Below, piece by piece: positions 1 through 5,668 of a stretch of 5,668 nucleotides of DNA. Under the pieces are notes generated by a model that was given only the letters and a program-made list of their open reading frames with translations, made no database searches and had not been told where the DNA came from. The position numbers and the translations under genes are program-made. Source of the stretch: Nitrospinaceae bacterium (GTDB lineage Bacteria; Nitrospinota; Nitrospinia; Nitrospinales; Nitrospinaceae); NCBI GenBank assembly GCA_029261615.1, contig JAJDAX010000157.1, positions 1 through 5,668 of the forward strand. The letters run 5' to 3'. Numbering within the stretch: the first letter of the stretch is position 1; each line of letters opens with the position of its first letter.

Positions 1-129
1 ATGCGTGGTGTTCAAAAACAAAACTCCTACACCACCACCAGTTCCATGCTCGGTCTTTTTAAAGAAGATCCCCGCACCCGGGGCGAATTCCTGTCGCTCA
101 TCCGGGGTGCCACCGGCCCTTCCTGGTAA
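1..129 (+). CDS. Unidentified short ORF or C-terminal end of an upstream gene
   Basis: An open frame runs from the first base to a TAA at 127-129 and encodes 42 residues. The window happens to start with ATG, but nothing upstream is visible, so this may be the tail of a longer gene rather than a complete small protein. The peptide begins [10 protein letters not shown], has a run of Thr/Ser (residues 11-15), and ends in a basic, Gly-containing tail finishing GPSW. I see no transmembrane segment, signal peptide, metal-binding cysteines or catalytic motif, and I do not recognise the family. It is followed by the promoter of the ybeZ operon, so it probably belongs to a separate upstream transcription unit. 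No terminator is evident after it. Confidence 0.45.
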   Translation: MRGVQKQNSYTTTSSMLGLFKEDPRTRGEFLSLIRGATGPSW

Positions 130-141
130 TTTGCTCAAACC

Positions 142-160
142 ATTTGTTTTAAATAAATTA
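142..160 (+). promoter_or_regulatory. AT-rich tract upstream of the ybeZ promoter (possible UP-like element)
   Basis: This 19-bp stretch is almost entirely A/T, in contrast to the surrounding sequence of about 50% GC. Taking the predicted start near 211, its downstream half lies at about -60 to -51, roughly where the distal UP subsite binds the RNA polymerase alpha C-terminal domain. The position and composition are seen directly. A stimulatory role is inference, and the tract could simply be intergenic AT bias. Confidence 0.3.
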
Positions 161-174
161 GCGGTTTCCTGGCT

Positions 175-204
175 TTGACAAGTGAATCCCGCGCCCGTTA
201 TAAT
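175..204 (+). promoter_or_regulatory. Consensus sigma-70 promoter of the ybeZ operon
   Basis: A perfect -35 hexamer TTGACA (175-180) and a perfect -10 hexamer TATAAT (199-204) are separated by 18 bp, close to the optimal 17. There is no extended -10 TGn. Placing +1 about 7 nt after the -10 gives a transcription start around 211-213, where the bases are all A. The ybeZ ATG begins at 213, so the predicted leader is 0-2 nt. This is the only strong promoter recognised in the window, and it may drive all downstream genes, since they are separated by at most 30 bp and no terminator is visible. Confidence 0.85.
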
Positions 205-212
205 AGCAGCAA

Positions 213-1253
213 ATGACTGTTGAAAACGACACCTCACCGCCCTCTTCCACCATCCGGGAACGGGTTCTGGAATCCAACGAGTTTATCCCCGAAATATTCG
301 GGACCCAGGATACGAATCTAAAAGCCATCGAAAAGAAGTTCGATGTTCGCATCACCACGCGTGAAAATCAGGTGCGAATCAGCGGGCCCGAAATGGCGGT
401 AGATACGGTTGACCGCCTCCTGGTCCAACTTCATACTTTGTTGGAACGAGGCACCGCACTGGCCAATGGAGACATCAAGTTTGCGATCCGCTTGATGGCG
501 GATGACCCTGATGTCGATCTCGTCGGCCTGTTCAATGAGCGCATCTCTGTTTCTCCAAAGATTGGTTACATCACCCCAAAAACTCCCGGGCAGCGAGAAC
601 TGATCCACGCCATCCGTGAAAACGATATTGCATTGGTGGTCGGGCCTGCAGGAACTGGCAAAACCTATCTTGCCGTCGCCCTTGCTGTAGAAGGTTTTTT
701 GAAACGCCAGTTTCAGCGCATCATCCTGGCGCGACCAGCGGTTGAAGCGGGTGAAAAGTTGGGTTTTCTTCCGGGTGACATCTCTGAAAAAATCAATCCT
801 TACCTCATGCCTTTATACGACGCGCTTTATGACATGGTCGATTTTAAACAGGTGCAACAAATGATCCGGGAAGGTTTTATAGAAATCGCCCCTTTGGCCT
901 ACATGCGTGGACGTACATTGAACGATTCATTTATCATTCTCGATGAGGGACAAAACACCACACCTGAGCAAATGAAAATGTTCCTCACCCGGCTTGGCTT
1001 CCGCTCCAAAATGGTAGTCACCGGAGATATAACACAGGTGGACCTGCCGAGAGGAACTTTATCCGGACTGGTAGAAGCGCATCAAATATTGAAAGGGATT
1101 GACGGCATCAAAGTCATTCAGTTTACCGAAAAGGATGTTGTCAGGCACGAACTGGTAAAAAAAATCGTCCGAGCCTATGACCGAAAAGACAGTGAATCAA
1201 ACTCAGCACAAAGAAGTGCCGACTTTGCACCAGTCCAGAATCGTCAGGAGTAA
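213..1253 (+). CDS. ybeZ: PhoH-like ATPase (YbeZ family)
   Basis: This 346-residue cytoplasmic P-loop NTPase has the usual length for the family. A KH-like RNA-binding segment lies at about residues 27-78, including NLKAIEKKFDVRIT. It is followed by the PhoH ATPase domain with Walker A GPAGTGKT (144-151), the family block RPAVEAGEKLGFLPGD (174-189), Walker B IILDE (241-245) followed by GQN, and sensor-like VVTGD (268-272). The last 20 or so residues are polar and probably disordered. Family knowledge links YbeZ to RNA metabolism and ribosome maturation as a partner of YbeY, whose gene abuts it here. ATG 213 is the only credible start: no in-frame ATG, GTG or TTG occurs between it and the KH segment. 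No Shine-Dalgarno sequence precedes it, consistent with a leaderless message from the promoter at 175-204. The identification as PhoH family is secure. The exact substrate is not established from sequence. Confidence 0.95.
   Translation: MTVENDTSPPSSTIRERVLESNEFIPEIFGTQDTNLKAIEKKFDVRITTRENQVRISGPEMAVDTVDRLLVQLHTLLERGTALANGDIKFAIRLMADDPDVDLVGLFNERISVSPKIGYITPKTPGQRELIHAIRENDIALVVGPAGTGKTYLAVALAVEGFLKRQFQRIILARPAVEAGEKLGFLPGDISEKINPYLMPLYDALYDMVDFKQVQQMIREGFIEIAPLAYMRGRTLNDSFIILDEGQNTTPEQMKMFLTRLGFRSKMVVTGDITQVDLPRGTLSGLVEAHQILKGIDGIKVIQFTEKDVVRHELVKKIVRAYDRKDSESNSAQRSADFAPVQNRQE
1246..1250 (+). promoter_or_regulatory. Close-spaced ribosome-binding site for ybeY
   Basis: AGGAG lies inside the last codons of ybeZ and is separated from the ybeY ATG only by the ybeZ TAA stop (3 nt), shorter than the usual 5-9. 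The start is nevertheless supported because the encoded N-terminus (MEVLIRN) matches where YbeY proteins normally begin. Stop and start codons abut (TAAATG), so a ribosome ending ybeZ could reinitiate directly. Confidence 0.6.
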
Positions 1254-1721
1254 ATGGAAGTCCTGATTCGAAATGCCCAGAGAAAAATCAAACTGGACAC
1301 GACCGGGATCAAATCCCGAACAATCACGGTCTTAAAAGCCCTGGAACTTGAAAAAACAGAACTCAGTATATTAATCACAAACGATGCAAAAATCCGGGAG
1401 CTGAATTACAATTATCGTGAACAGGACAAGGCAACGGACGTCCTCTCTTTTCCCCAGGGGGAAGAGGCAATAGACGAAGAGGGAATCCGGCTTTTAGGTG
1501 ACGTGGTCCTCTCTGCAGAGACCGCAAAACGCCAGGCCAAAGAGCATCACCTGACAATCGATCAGGAATTAATGCTGCTCATTATTCATGGCGTGCTGCA
1601 TCTTTTAGGCTACGATCATGAACTGTCTCAAAAAGATGCGACCATCATGAAAAAGAAAACAAAAACTTTATTCCAGAAATTGTTTCCCGGAGTGTTGCCA
1701 TCCGGCACCAGCAATTTCTGA
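1254..1721 (+). CDS. ybeY: Endoribonuclease YbeY, rRNA maturation factor
   Basis: This 155-residue protein has the typical YbeY length. The diagnostic zinc site HGVLHLLGYDH supplies H112, H116 and H122 (pattern HxxxHxxxxxH). Other family landmarks are NYNYREQDKATDVLSFP (51-67), which carries the conserved arginine, and LLGDVVLS (80-87). YbeY is a metal-dependent single-strand endoribonuclease needed for 16S rRNA 3'-end maturation and late 30S quality control in the bacteria studied. It acts in the cytoplasm and is functionally tied to YbeZ, whose gene ends immediately before this one. Translation is probably coupled through the TAAATG junction. The C-terminal tail after residue 143 (FPGVLPSGTSNF) is encoded by DNA that also forms the left arm of a long inverted repeat with the downstream spacer. 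Identification is very secure. Confidence 0.97.
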   Translation: MEVLIRNAQRKIKLDTTGIKSRTITVLKALELEKTELSILITNDAKIRELNYNYREQDKATDVLSFPQGEEAIDEEGIRLLGDVVLSAETAKRQAKEHHLTIDQELMLLIIHGVLHLLGYDHELSQKDATIMKKKTKTLFQKLFPGVLPSGTSNF

Positions 1722-1738
1722 TTGGGGCAACACCCCGG
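1687..1738 (+). repeat. Long inverted repeat (RNA hairpin) at the ybeY/HIT junction
   Basis: The left arm 1687-1699 (CCGGAGTGTTGCC) and the right arm 1726-1738 (GGCAACACCCCGG) pair at 12 of 13 positions, with a single A1691/C1734 mismatch and a 26-nt loop. The left arm is within the ybeY coding sequence and the ybeY TGA (1719-1721) is in the loop. The right arm ends 5 nt before the HIT ribosome-binding site. No T-run follows on either strand, so it is not a canonical intrinsic terminator. A smaller alternative hairpin, GGGG (1724-1727) with CCCC (1733-1736) and a 5-nt loop, is mutually exclusive with it. Folding is inferred from complementarity. A role in mRNA stability or translational coupling is speculative. 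Confidence 0.65.
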
Positions 1739-1743
1739 AAAGT

Positions 1744-1748
1744 GGTGA
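1744..1748 (+). promoter_or_regulatory. Ribosome-binding site of the HIT gene
   Basis: GGTGA matches the 3' part of the extended Shine-Dalgarno sequence (AAGGAGGTGA) and sits 3 nt before the ATG at 1752. It begins 5 nt after the inverted repeat ends, so stem formation could hinder ribosome access to it. Confidence 0.5.
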
Positions 1749-1751
1749 ACG

Positions 1752-2240
1752 ATGGAATCCCTTTGGGCTCCATGGAGAATGGAATACATTCAGGGTATAA
1801 AGTCCGGTGAATGCATTTTTTGCACACTGCCACCTCAGAATGATGACCAGAAAAATAAAATCCTTTATCGCGGCACCACCTGTTTTATTATCATCAATAC
1901 CTTCCCCTACTCAAACGGTCACCTGATGGTCACACCTTACAGGCACCTTTCCTGTCTGACAAAGGTTACCCCGGAAGAGCTTCTGGAATCGAGTAAGCTG
2001 ATTCAAAAAACGGTGGCAATCCTTCGTGAAGCTTACAACCCTGATGGATTCAATGTGGGATACAATATTGGAAAAAGTGCAGGGGCGGGTTTTGACGAAC
2101 ACATCCACGCTCATATCGTGCCGCGCTGGGCAGGTGACACTAACTTCATGCCCGTACTGAGCGAAACAAAAGTTCATCCGGAACATCTCGAAGCCACCTT
2201 CACCCGATTGCAACCGCACTTTCAAAAACTTTCCCTCTAG
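1752..2240 (+). CDS. HIT-family protein, Ap4A phosphorylase/hydrolase-like
   Basis: This 162-residue cytoplasmic protein of the histidine-triad superfamily opens with LWAPWRMEYI (4-13), characteristic of the branch that includes bacterial Ap4A phosphorylase-like enzymes. It has CIFC (C21, C24), which with H65 and H117 could form the structural zinc site seen in zinc-type HIT proteins. The triad HIHAHIVPRW has H117, H119 and H121, and by family analogy H119 is the nucleophile attacking the alpha-phosphate of a nucleotide substrate. NIGKSAGAGFDEHIHAH (105-121) is well conserved. Members hydrolyse or phosphorolyse dinucleoside polyphosphates or act on adenylylated compounds, and the exact substrate here is unproven. 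The gene starts 30 bp after ybeY and ends 8 bp before mutS, so cotranscription is likely. Its TAG stop is backed up by an in-frame TGA (2247-2249) that overlaps the mutS ATG. Confidence 0.92.
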   Translation: MESLWAPWRMEYIQGIKSGECIFCTLPPQNDDQKNKILYRGTTCFIIINTFPYSNGHLMVTPYRHLSCLTKVTPEELLESSKLIQKTVAILREAYNPDGFNVGYNIGKSAGAGFDEHIHAHIVPRWAGDTNFMPVLSETKVHPEHLEATFTRLQPHFQKLSL

Positions 2241-2248
2241 TTAAGCTG

Positions 2249-4909
2249 ATGAGCAAGGTCAAAAACAAGACGCCTTCGTCTGTTGAAGAAACCCCGATGA
2301 TGCAGCAATACATGAGCATCAAGGGTGAACACCCCGACTCGATTCTGTTTTTCAGGATGGGGGACTTCTATGAAATGTTTTTTGAAGATGCCAAAAAAGC
2401 CGCTGCCATCCTCGAGATCGCACTGACCAGCCGCAATAAAAACAAAGATCAGCCAATTCCCATGTGCGGCATTCCTCATCATTCCTCAGCTCTTTACATC
2501 GCCAAACTCATCAAAAAGGGACAAAGCATCGCCATCTGCGAGCAGGTTGAAGACCCCAGGCAGGCCAAGGGGATCGTCAAGCGCGAGGTTGTGCGCGTGA
2601 TCACTCCAGGTACGGTTCTTGAGGATCACCTCCTCGACCCCAAAAATCATCACTTTCTGGTTTCAATTTATCAGGACGACAAAGGTACCGGACTGGCCTC
2701 ACTGGATATCTCTACCGGTCATTTCTTCGTCACCCAAATAGAAGGTGCAGAAACGCTCCATCTCCTGCAGGATGAATTGGCTCGAATGGAACCCAAGGAA
2801 ATCATTTGTCCAGAATCCCTGCTGCCTTCCAATGGAAATGGGATGAGCACTCTATCTTCCCTGTGCGAAAACTGGTGCCCTCGGGAAAGCTGGACCTTTC
2901 ACGCGTCGCATGCCAAACGCAGCTTGTTGGAACATTTTAAAACCCAGTCTCTCGATGGCTTTGGATGCAGCCACCTGCCACTTGCTATCTGTGCAGCCGG
3001 AGGCCTGATCCATTACCTGAACGAAACCCAAAAAACATCGCTGCAACATATCAACCGCTTAAACACGGTCCACTTGAATGACTTCATGCTGCTTGATGAA
3101 GCCACCGTGCACAGTCTCGAGTTAGTACGATCCAGTAGTGGTGAGCGCAAACACTCCCTGCTCGGGCTTCTCGACCAGACGTTTACCCCCATGGGCGCGC
3201 GCATAGTTCGGGAATGGATCCTAAAACCACTCGTCAACCGCGAGCAGGTTGAATCGCGTCTGGACAAAGTGGGCCTGTTTACAGAACAACCCATGCTACG
3301 ACAGGAAATTCGTGGGCAATTGTCAGGCATCCTTGACCTTGAACGATTGCTGGCTCGCATTTCTCTTGTCACCTGCAATCCACGCGAACTGGTTTCACTA
3401 AAAAATTCGATCGCACATTTTCCATTGCTCCGCCAAAAATTGGAAGACGCATCCTCCCCAGTGCTAAAGAGCTACCTTGAATGCTGGGATGATCTGGAGG
3501 ATATTCACGATAACATCGACCGATCCATCGTTGACGACCCGCCTCTCGCGTCTAAGGGCGGACACATAATCAAACAAGGACAGGACCCGGAACTGGATCG
3601 CCTTAAAACAATTTCGCATACCGGTAATCAGGAAATCGCCGCGCTGGAAACGCGGGAACGCGAGCGGACTCGCATTCCCCAACTCAAAGTCGGCTACAAC
3701 AAAATTTATGGGTACTTCCTTGAGATCACCAAAAAAAATCTGGACCGCGTCCCGGACGATTACATAAGAAAGCAGTCGCTGGTCAATGCAGAGCGCTTTA
3801 TCAGTCCGGAACTCAAAAAGCTGGAAGAAGATATCAGTGGCGCTGAAGAAAAAATTAAAGAGATGGAACAGGTGCTCCTCCAAAAAGTGCGCGAGCAAAC
3901 CGCCGCTGAGGGAAGACGCATACAGGACATGACCGGGATCATCAGTCAACTCGATGCACTGGCCGGGTTTGCAGAATTGTCTCATCGCAATGGGTACAGT
4001 CGACCCAAGTTGAATGATGACGACCAGCTCATCATAGAAAACGGCAGGCACCCATTGGTGGAATCTTTGGACCCTTCGCAAAATTTTACGGCCAACGATT
4101 GCAAACTTGACTGCAATGAAAACCAGGTGATCATTATCACCGGCCCCAACATGGCCGGGAAATCTACTTACCTCAGACAAATCGCGCTGATCGCTTTGAT
4201 GACGCAGATCGGCTGCTTCATACCTGCCGATTCAGCAGAGGTCGGGATGGTCGATCGTATTTTTTCGCGGGTCGGTGCTCAAGATCATTTGGTGCGAGGG
4301 CAATCCACCTTCATGGTGGAAATGAACGAAACGGCGAATATTCTAAATAATGCCACCTCCCGCAGTCTCATCATTCTCGATGAAATCGGACGTGGGACCA
4401 GCACATTTGATGGGCTGAGCCTCGCCTGGGCCATTGTCGAATACCTTCATGGCCCTGATGGACTCGGAGCACGTACCCTGTTTGCGACGCACTACCATGA
4501 ACTGACCGAATTGGCTTTACTTCATAAGGGAGTCCAGAACCGCCAGGTACAGGTCAAAGAATGGAACGATGAAATAATTTTTCTGCATAAGATCGCAGAA
4601 GGAGGTGCAGACAAGAGCTACGGAATTCAGGTGGCACGTCTCGCTGGATTGCCGAATTCCGTCCTGGAGCGCGCCAGAGAAATACTGGGTAACCACGAAA
4701 ACAACGAATTTGATGCCGCCGGATTTCCTAAACGAGGCCTTAAGGAACAACCCACTGAAGACGTGCCGCAACAATTGGGACTCTTTCAGGAGTCTGCTTC
4801 TCCCCTGGTAAAGGCAATTCAGGAATTGGACCCAGACAGCCTCACACCCCGTGACGCCCTCGACAAGCTATACGAATTAACCCGACTCCTTAACATGGAC
4901 AAACCATGA
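2249..4909 (+). CDS. mutS: DNA mismatch repair ATPase MutS
   Basis: This complete 886-residue MutS (MutS1) recognises mismatches and small loops and recruits MutL. The N-terminal domain begins TPMMQQY (15-21) and has the mismatch-reading GDFYE motif (F40, E42). Connector, lever and clamp regions follow, including SSGERKHSLLGLLDQTFTPMG (296-316) and VGYNKIYGYFLEI (481-493). The ATPase domain has Walker A GPNMAGKST (632-640), the signature-like STFMVEM (686-692), Walker B LIILDE (707-712) followed by IGRGTST, and ATHYHEL (746-752). QLGLF (842-846) resembles the beta-clamp-binding consensus QL(S/D)LF. DPDSLTPRDALDKLYEL (861-877) matches the C-terminal tetramerisation helix of E. coli MutS. The start at 2249 gives an N-terminal extension comparable to the E. 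coli protein, but only a weak Shine-Dalgarno-like sequence precedes it, suggesting coupling to the HIT gene 8 bp upstream. A later start at codon 17 is possible but would remove the usual leader. Confidence 0.98.
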   Translation: MSKVKNKTPSSVEETPMMQQYMSIKGEHPDSILFFRMGDFYEMFFEDAKKAAAILEIALTSRNKNKDQPIPMCGIPHHSSALYIAKLIKKGQSIAICEQVEDPRQAKGIVKREVVRVITPGTVLEDHLLDPKNHHFLVSIYQDDKGTGLASLDISTGHFFVTQIEGAETLHLLQDELARMEPKEIICPESLLPSNGNGMSTLSSLCENWCPRESWTFHASHAKRSLLEHFKTQSLDGFGCSHLPLAICAAGGLIHYLNETQKTSLQHINRLNTVHLNDFMLLDEATVHSLELVRSSSGERKHSLLGLLDQTFTPMGARIVREWILKPLVNREQVESRLDKVGLFTEQPMLRQEIRGQLSGILDLERLLARISLVTCNPRELVSLKNSIAHFPLLRQKLEDASSPVLKSYLECWDDLEDIHDNIDRSIVDDPPLASKGGHIIKQGQDPELDRLKTISHTGNQEIAALETRERERTRIPQLKVGYNKIYGYFLEITKKNLDRVPDDYIRKQSLVNAERFISPELKKLEEDISGAEEKIKEMEQVLLQKVREQTAAEGRRIQDMTGIISQLDALAGFAELSHRNGYSRPKLNDDDQLIIENGRHPLVESLDPSQNFTANDCKLDCNENQVIIITGPNMAGKSTYLRQIALIALMTQIGCFIPADSAEVGMVDRIFSRVGAQDHLVRGQSTFMVEMNETANILNNATSRSLIILDEIGRGTSTFDGLSLAWAIVEYLHGPDGLGARTLFATHYHELTELALLHKGVQNRQVQVKEWNDEIIFLHKIAEGGADKSYGIQVARLAGLPNSVLERAREILGNHENNEFDAAGFPKRGLKEQPTEDVPQQLGLFQESASPLVKAIQELDPDSLTPRDALDKLYELTRLLNMDKP
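4906..4909 (+). other. ATGA stop/start overlap between mutS and the epimerase gene
   Basis: The epimerase ATG (4906-4908) shares bases with the mutS TGA (4907-4909). The 15 bases before it contain no good Shine-Dalgarno match, so initiation probably depends on ribosomes that have just finished mutS. This is the standard arrangement for translational coupling. Confidence 0.85.
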
Positions 4910-5668
4910 ATATCCTCGTTACAGGAGGCGCAGGATTTATTGGATCGCATGTTGCTGATGCCTATATCGCCGAGGGACATAAGGTGGTGGTGGTCGACAA
5001 CCTCACCACGGGCAAAATTGAGCTTGTCCCAGATCAGGCCGTTTTCTACCCGGTCGACATCACGTCTTCGGATATTTTTCAAATCATGGGTGATGAAAAG
5101 ATTGACGTTATCAATCACCACGCCGCACAGATATCAATTCAGGAATCCGTCAAAAACCCGGACAAAGACGCTAACTCCAATATTATCGGGACTTTACAAT
5201 TACTCCAAAATGCTATATCTTTTAAAGTTACGAGGGTTGTATTCGCATCCACCGGTGGCGCAATTTACGGAGAATTGAATAACAGCCCGGCAGATGAAAC
5301 GGCGATCCCTGCCCCATACAGTCCTTACGCAATATCCAAACTGTGTGCTGAATATTATCTCAATTTCTTCAAAGAAGTGCATGGGCTAGACCGCGTCATC
5401 TTGCGATACAGCAATGTATTTGGCCCAAGACAAAATCCCCTGGGGGAAGCCGGGGTGGTTGCCACTCATTGTCACCGGTTGACTAGTGGGAAACGACCCA
5501 TTATTTTTGGCGATGGGGTGCAGACACGGGATTTTATCTCTGTTCGGGATATTGTCTCTGCCAATGTGAGGGCTCTGGACAAAAACATTACAGGGGTTTT
5601 CAATGTAGGGACCGGCCAGGAAACCTCCGTAAACAAATTGACCCAAACTCTGATCGACATCTCCGGTC
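4906..5668 (+). CDS. NAD-dependent epimerase/dehydratase, UDP-glucose 4-epimerase-like (3'-truncated by window end)
   Basis: The first 254 codons of an extended short-chain dehydrogenase/reductase are present. The frame is still open at the window edge, and roughly 60-80 residues are probably missing relative to the usual 310-340. The Rossmann NAD-binding motif TGGAGFIGS lies at 6-14, and VVVVDNLTTG (27-36) supplies the acidic residue (D31) that holds the adenosine ribose. FASTGGAIYGE (113-123) carries the catalytic Ser/Thr, and YAISK (141-145) is the YxxxK active site with Y141 and K145. RYSNVFGPRQ (167-176) and FGDGVQTRDF (201-210) match GalE-type nucleotide-sugar epimerases. The expected role is interconversion of a UDP-sugar for surface polysaccharide or cell-envelope glycans, but the sugar specificity cannot be read from sequence. 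The ATG at 4906 overlaps the mutS stop as ATGA, so translational coupling to mutS is likely. No strong ribosome-binding site precedes it. Confidence 0.93.
   Translation, partial: MNILVTGGAGFIGSHVADAYIAEGHKVVVVDNLTTGKIELVPDQAVFYPVDITSSDIFQIMGDEKIDVINHHAAQISIQESVKNPDKDANSNIIGTLQLLQNAISFKVTRVVFASTGGAIYGELNNSPADETAIPAPYSPYAISKLCAEYYLNFFKEVHGLDRVILRYSNVFGPRQNPLGEAGVVATHCHRLTSGKRPIIFGDGVQTRDFISVRDIVSANVRALDKNITGVFNVGTGQETSVNKLTQTLIDISG

Noticed and set aside
70..83. Small GC hairpin (CCCCG, 4-nt loop, CGGGG) considered as a terminator
   Set aside because: The stem is 5 bp, lies inside the upstream reading frame before its stop, and is not followed by a T-run.
318..608. - strand frame of 96 codons inside ybeZ, along with similar antisense frames under ybeY, HIT and mutS
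   Set aside because: All are embedded in conserved genes and show no family motif or convincing ribosome-binding site.
1348..1372. Possible internal promoter in ybeY (TTGAAA and TATATT)
   Set aside because: The spacer is only 13 bp, too short for sigma-70, and it lies mid-gene in an A/T-rich patch.
1687..1738. Intrinsic terminator after ybeY
   Set aside because: The stem is strong, but the bases that follow (AAAGTGGTGA) are not a T-run, and the complementary strand lacks one too. It is kept as a hairpin of unknown role.
3464..4180. 238-codon open frame on the - strand opposite mutS
   Set aside because: It lies wholly within the well-conserved mutS coding sequence, has no recognisable domain, and is explained by codon bias on the other strand.
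4940..5278. 112-codon + strand frame overlapping the start of the epimerase
   Set aside because: The alternative frame from 4906 contains an unmistakable Rossmann and YxxxK epimerase. The 112-residue translation is rich in Ser/Arg/Thr with no motif, as expected of a shadow frame.
1..5668. Searched for CRISPR repeats, tRNA or rRNA genes, transposase or integrase genes, toxin-antitoxin pairs and defence modules
   Set aside because: None was seen. The window is filled by five conserved housekeeping or metabolic genes, and I found no support for an undescribed system.

Overview
The window is an ordinary, densely packed bacterial housekeeping region with every supported gene on the + strand. It reads as one probable operon: a PhoH-like ATPase (ybeZ type), the rRNA-maturation endonuclease YbeY, a HIT-family nucleotide hydrolase/transferase, the mismatch-repair ATPase MutS, and the first 254 codons of a nucleotide-sugar epimerase/dehydratase that runs off the right edge. 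A short reading frame of unknown identity ends at position 129 on the left. Base composition looks close to 50% GC by eye. The ybeZ-ybeY pair and the protein sequences suggest a Gram-negative-type bacterium, perhaps a deltaproteobacterial or Nitrospinota-like lineage, but the sequence does not settle the taxonomy.

Layout. Positions 1-129 hold the unidentified frame. Positions 130-212 are the only substantial intergenic space. They contain an AT-rich tract and a perfect-consensus sigma-70 promoter (TTGACA, 18 bp, TATAAT) whose predicted transcription start falls within about 2 nt of the ybeZ ATG, so the operon's first message is predicted to be leaderless or nearly so. The genes then follow with gaps of 0 bp (ybeZ/ybeY), 30 bp (ybeY/HIT) and 8 bp (HIT/mutS), and a 4-bp ATGA overlap (mutS/epimerase). 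The ybeY/HIT junction carries a long inverted repeat (12 of 13 paired) that starts inside ybeY and ends 5 nt before the HIT ribosome-binding site. No canonical rho-independent terminator was found anywhere.

How the genes fit together. YbeZ and YbeY are known partners in ribosome and rRNA maturation. The HIT protein most resembles Ap4A-phosphorylase-like enzymes with a Zn-type CxxC. MutS is complete, with its mismatch-reading FYE motif, ATPase motifs, a beta-clamp-type QLGLF motif and the C-terminal tetramerisation helix. The epimerase probably opens a sugar-nucleotide or surface-polysaccharide segment beyond the window. I see no sign of a mobile element, CRISPR array, RNA gene or undescribed defence system. 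The points most worth a second look are the leaderless promoter arrangement and the ybeY/HIT hairpin.
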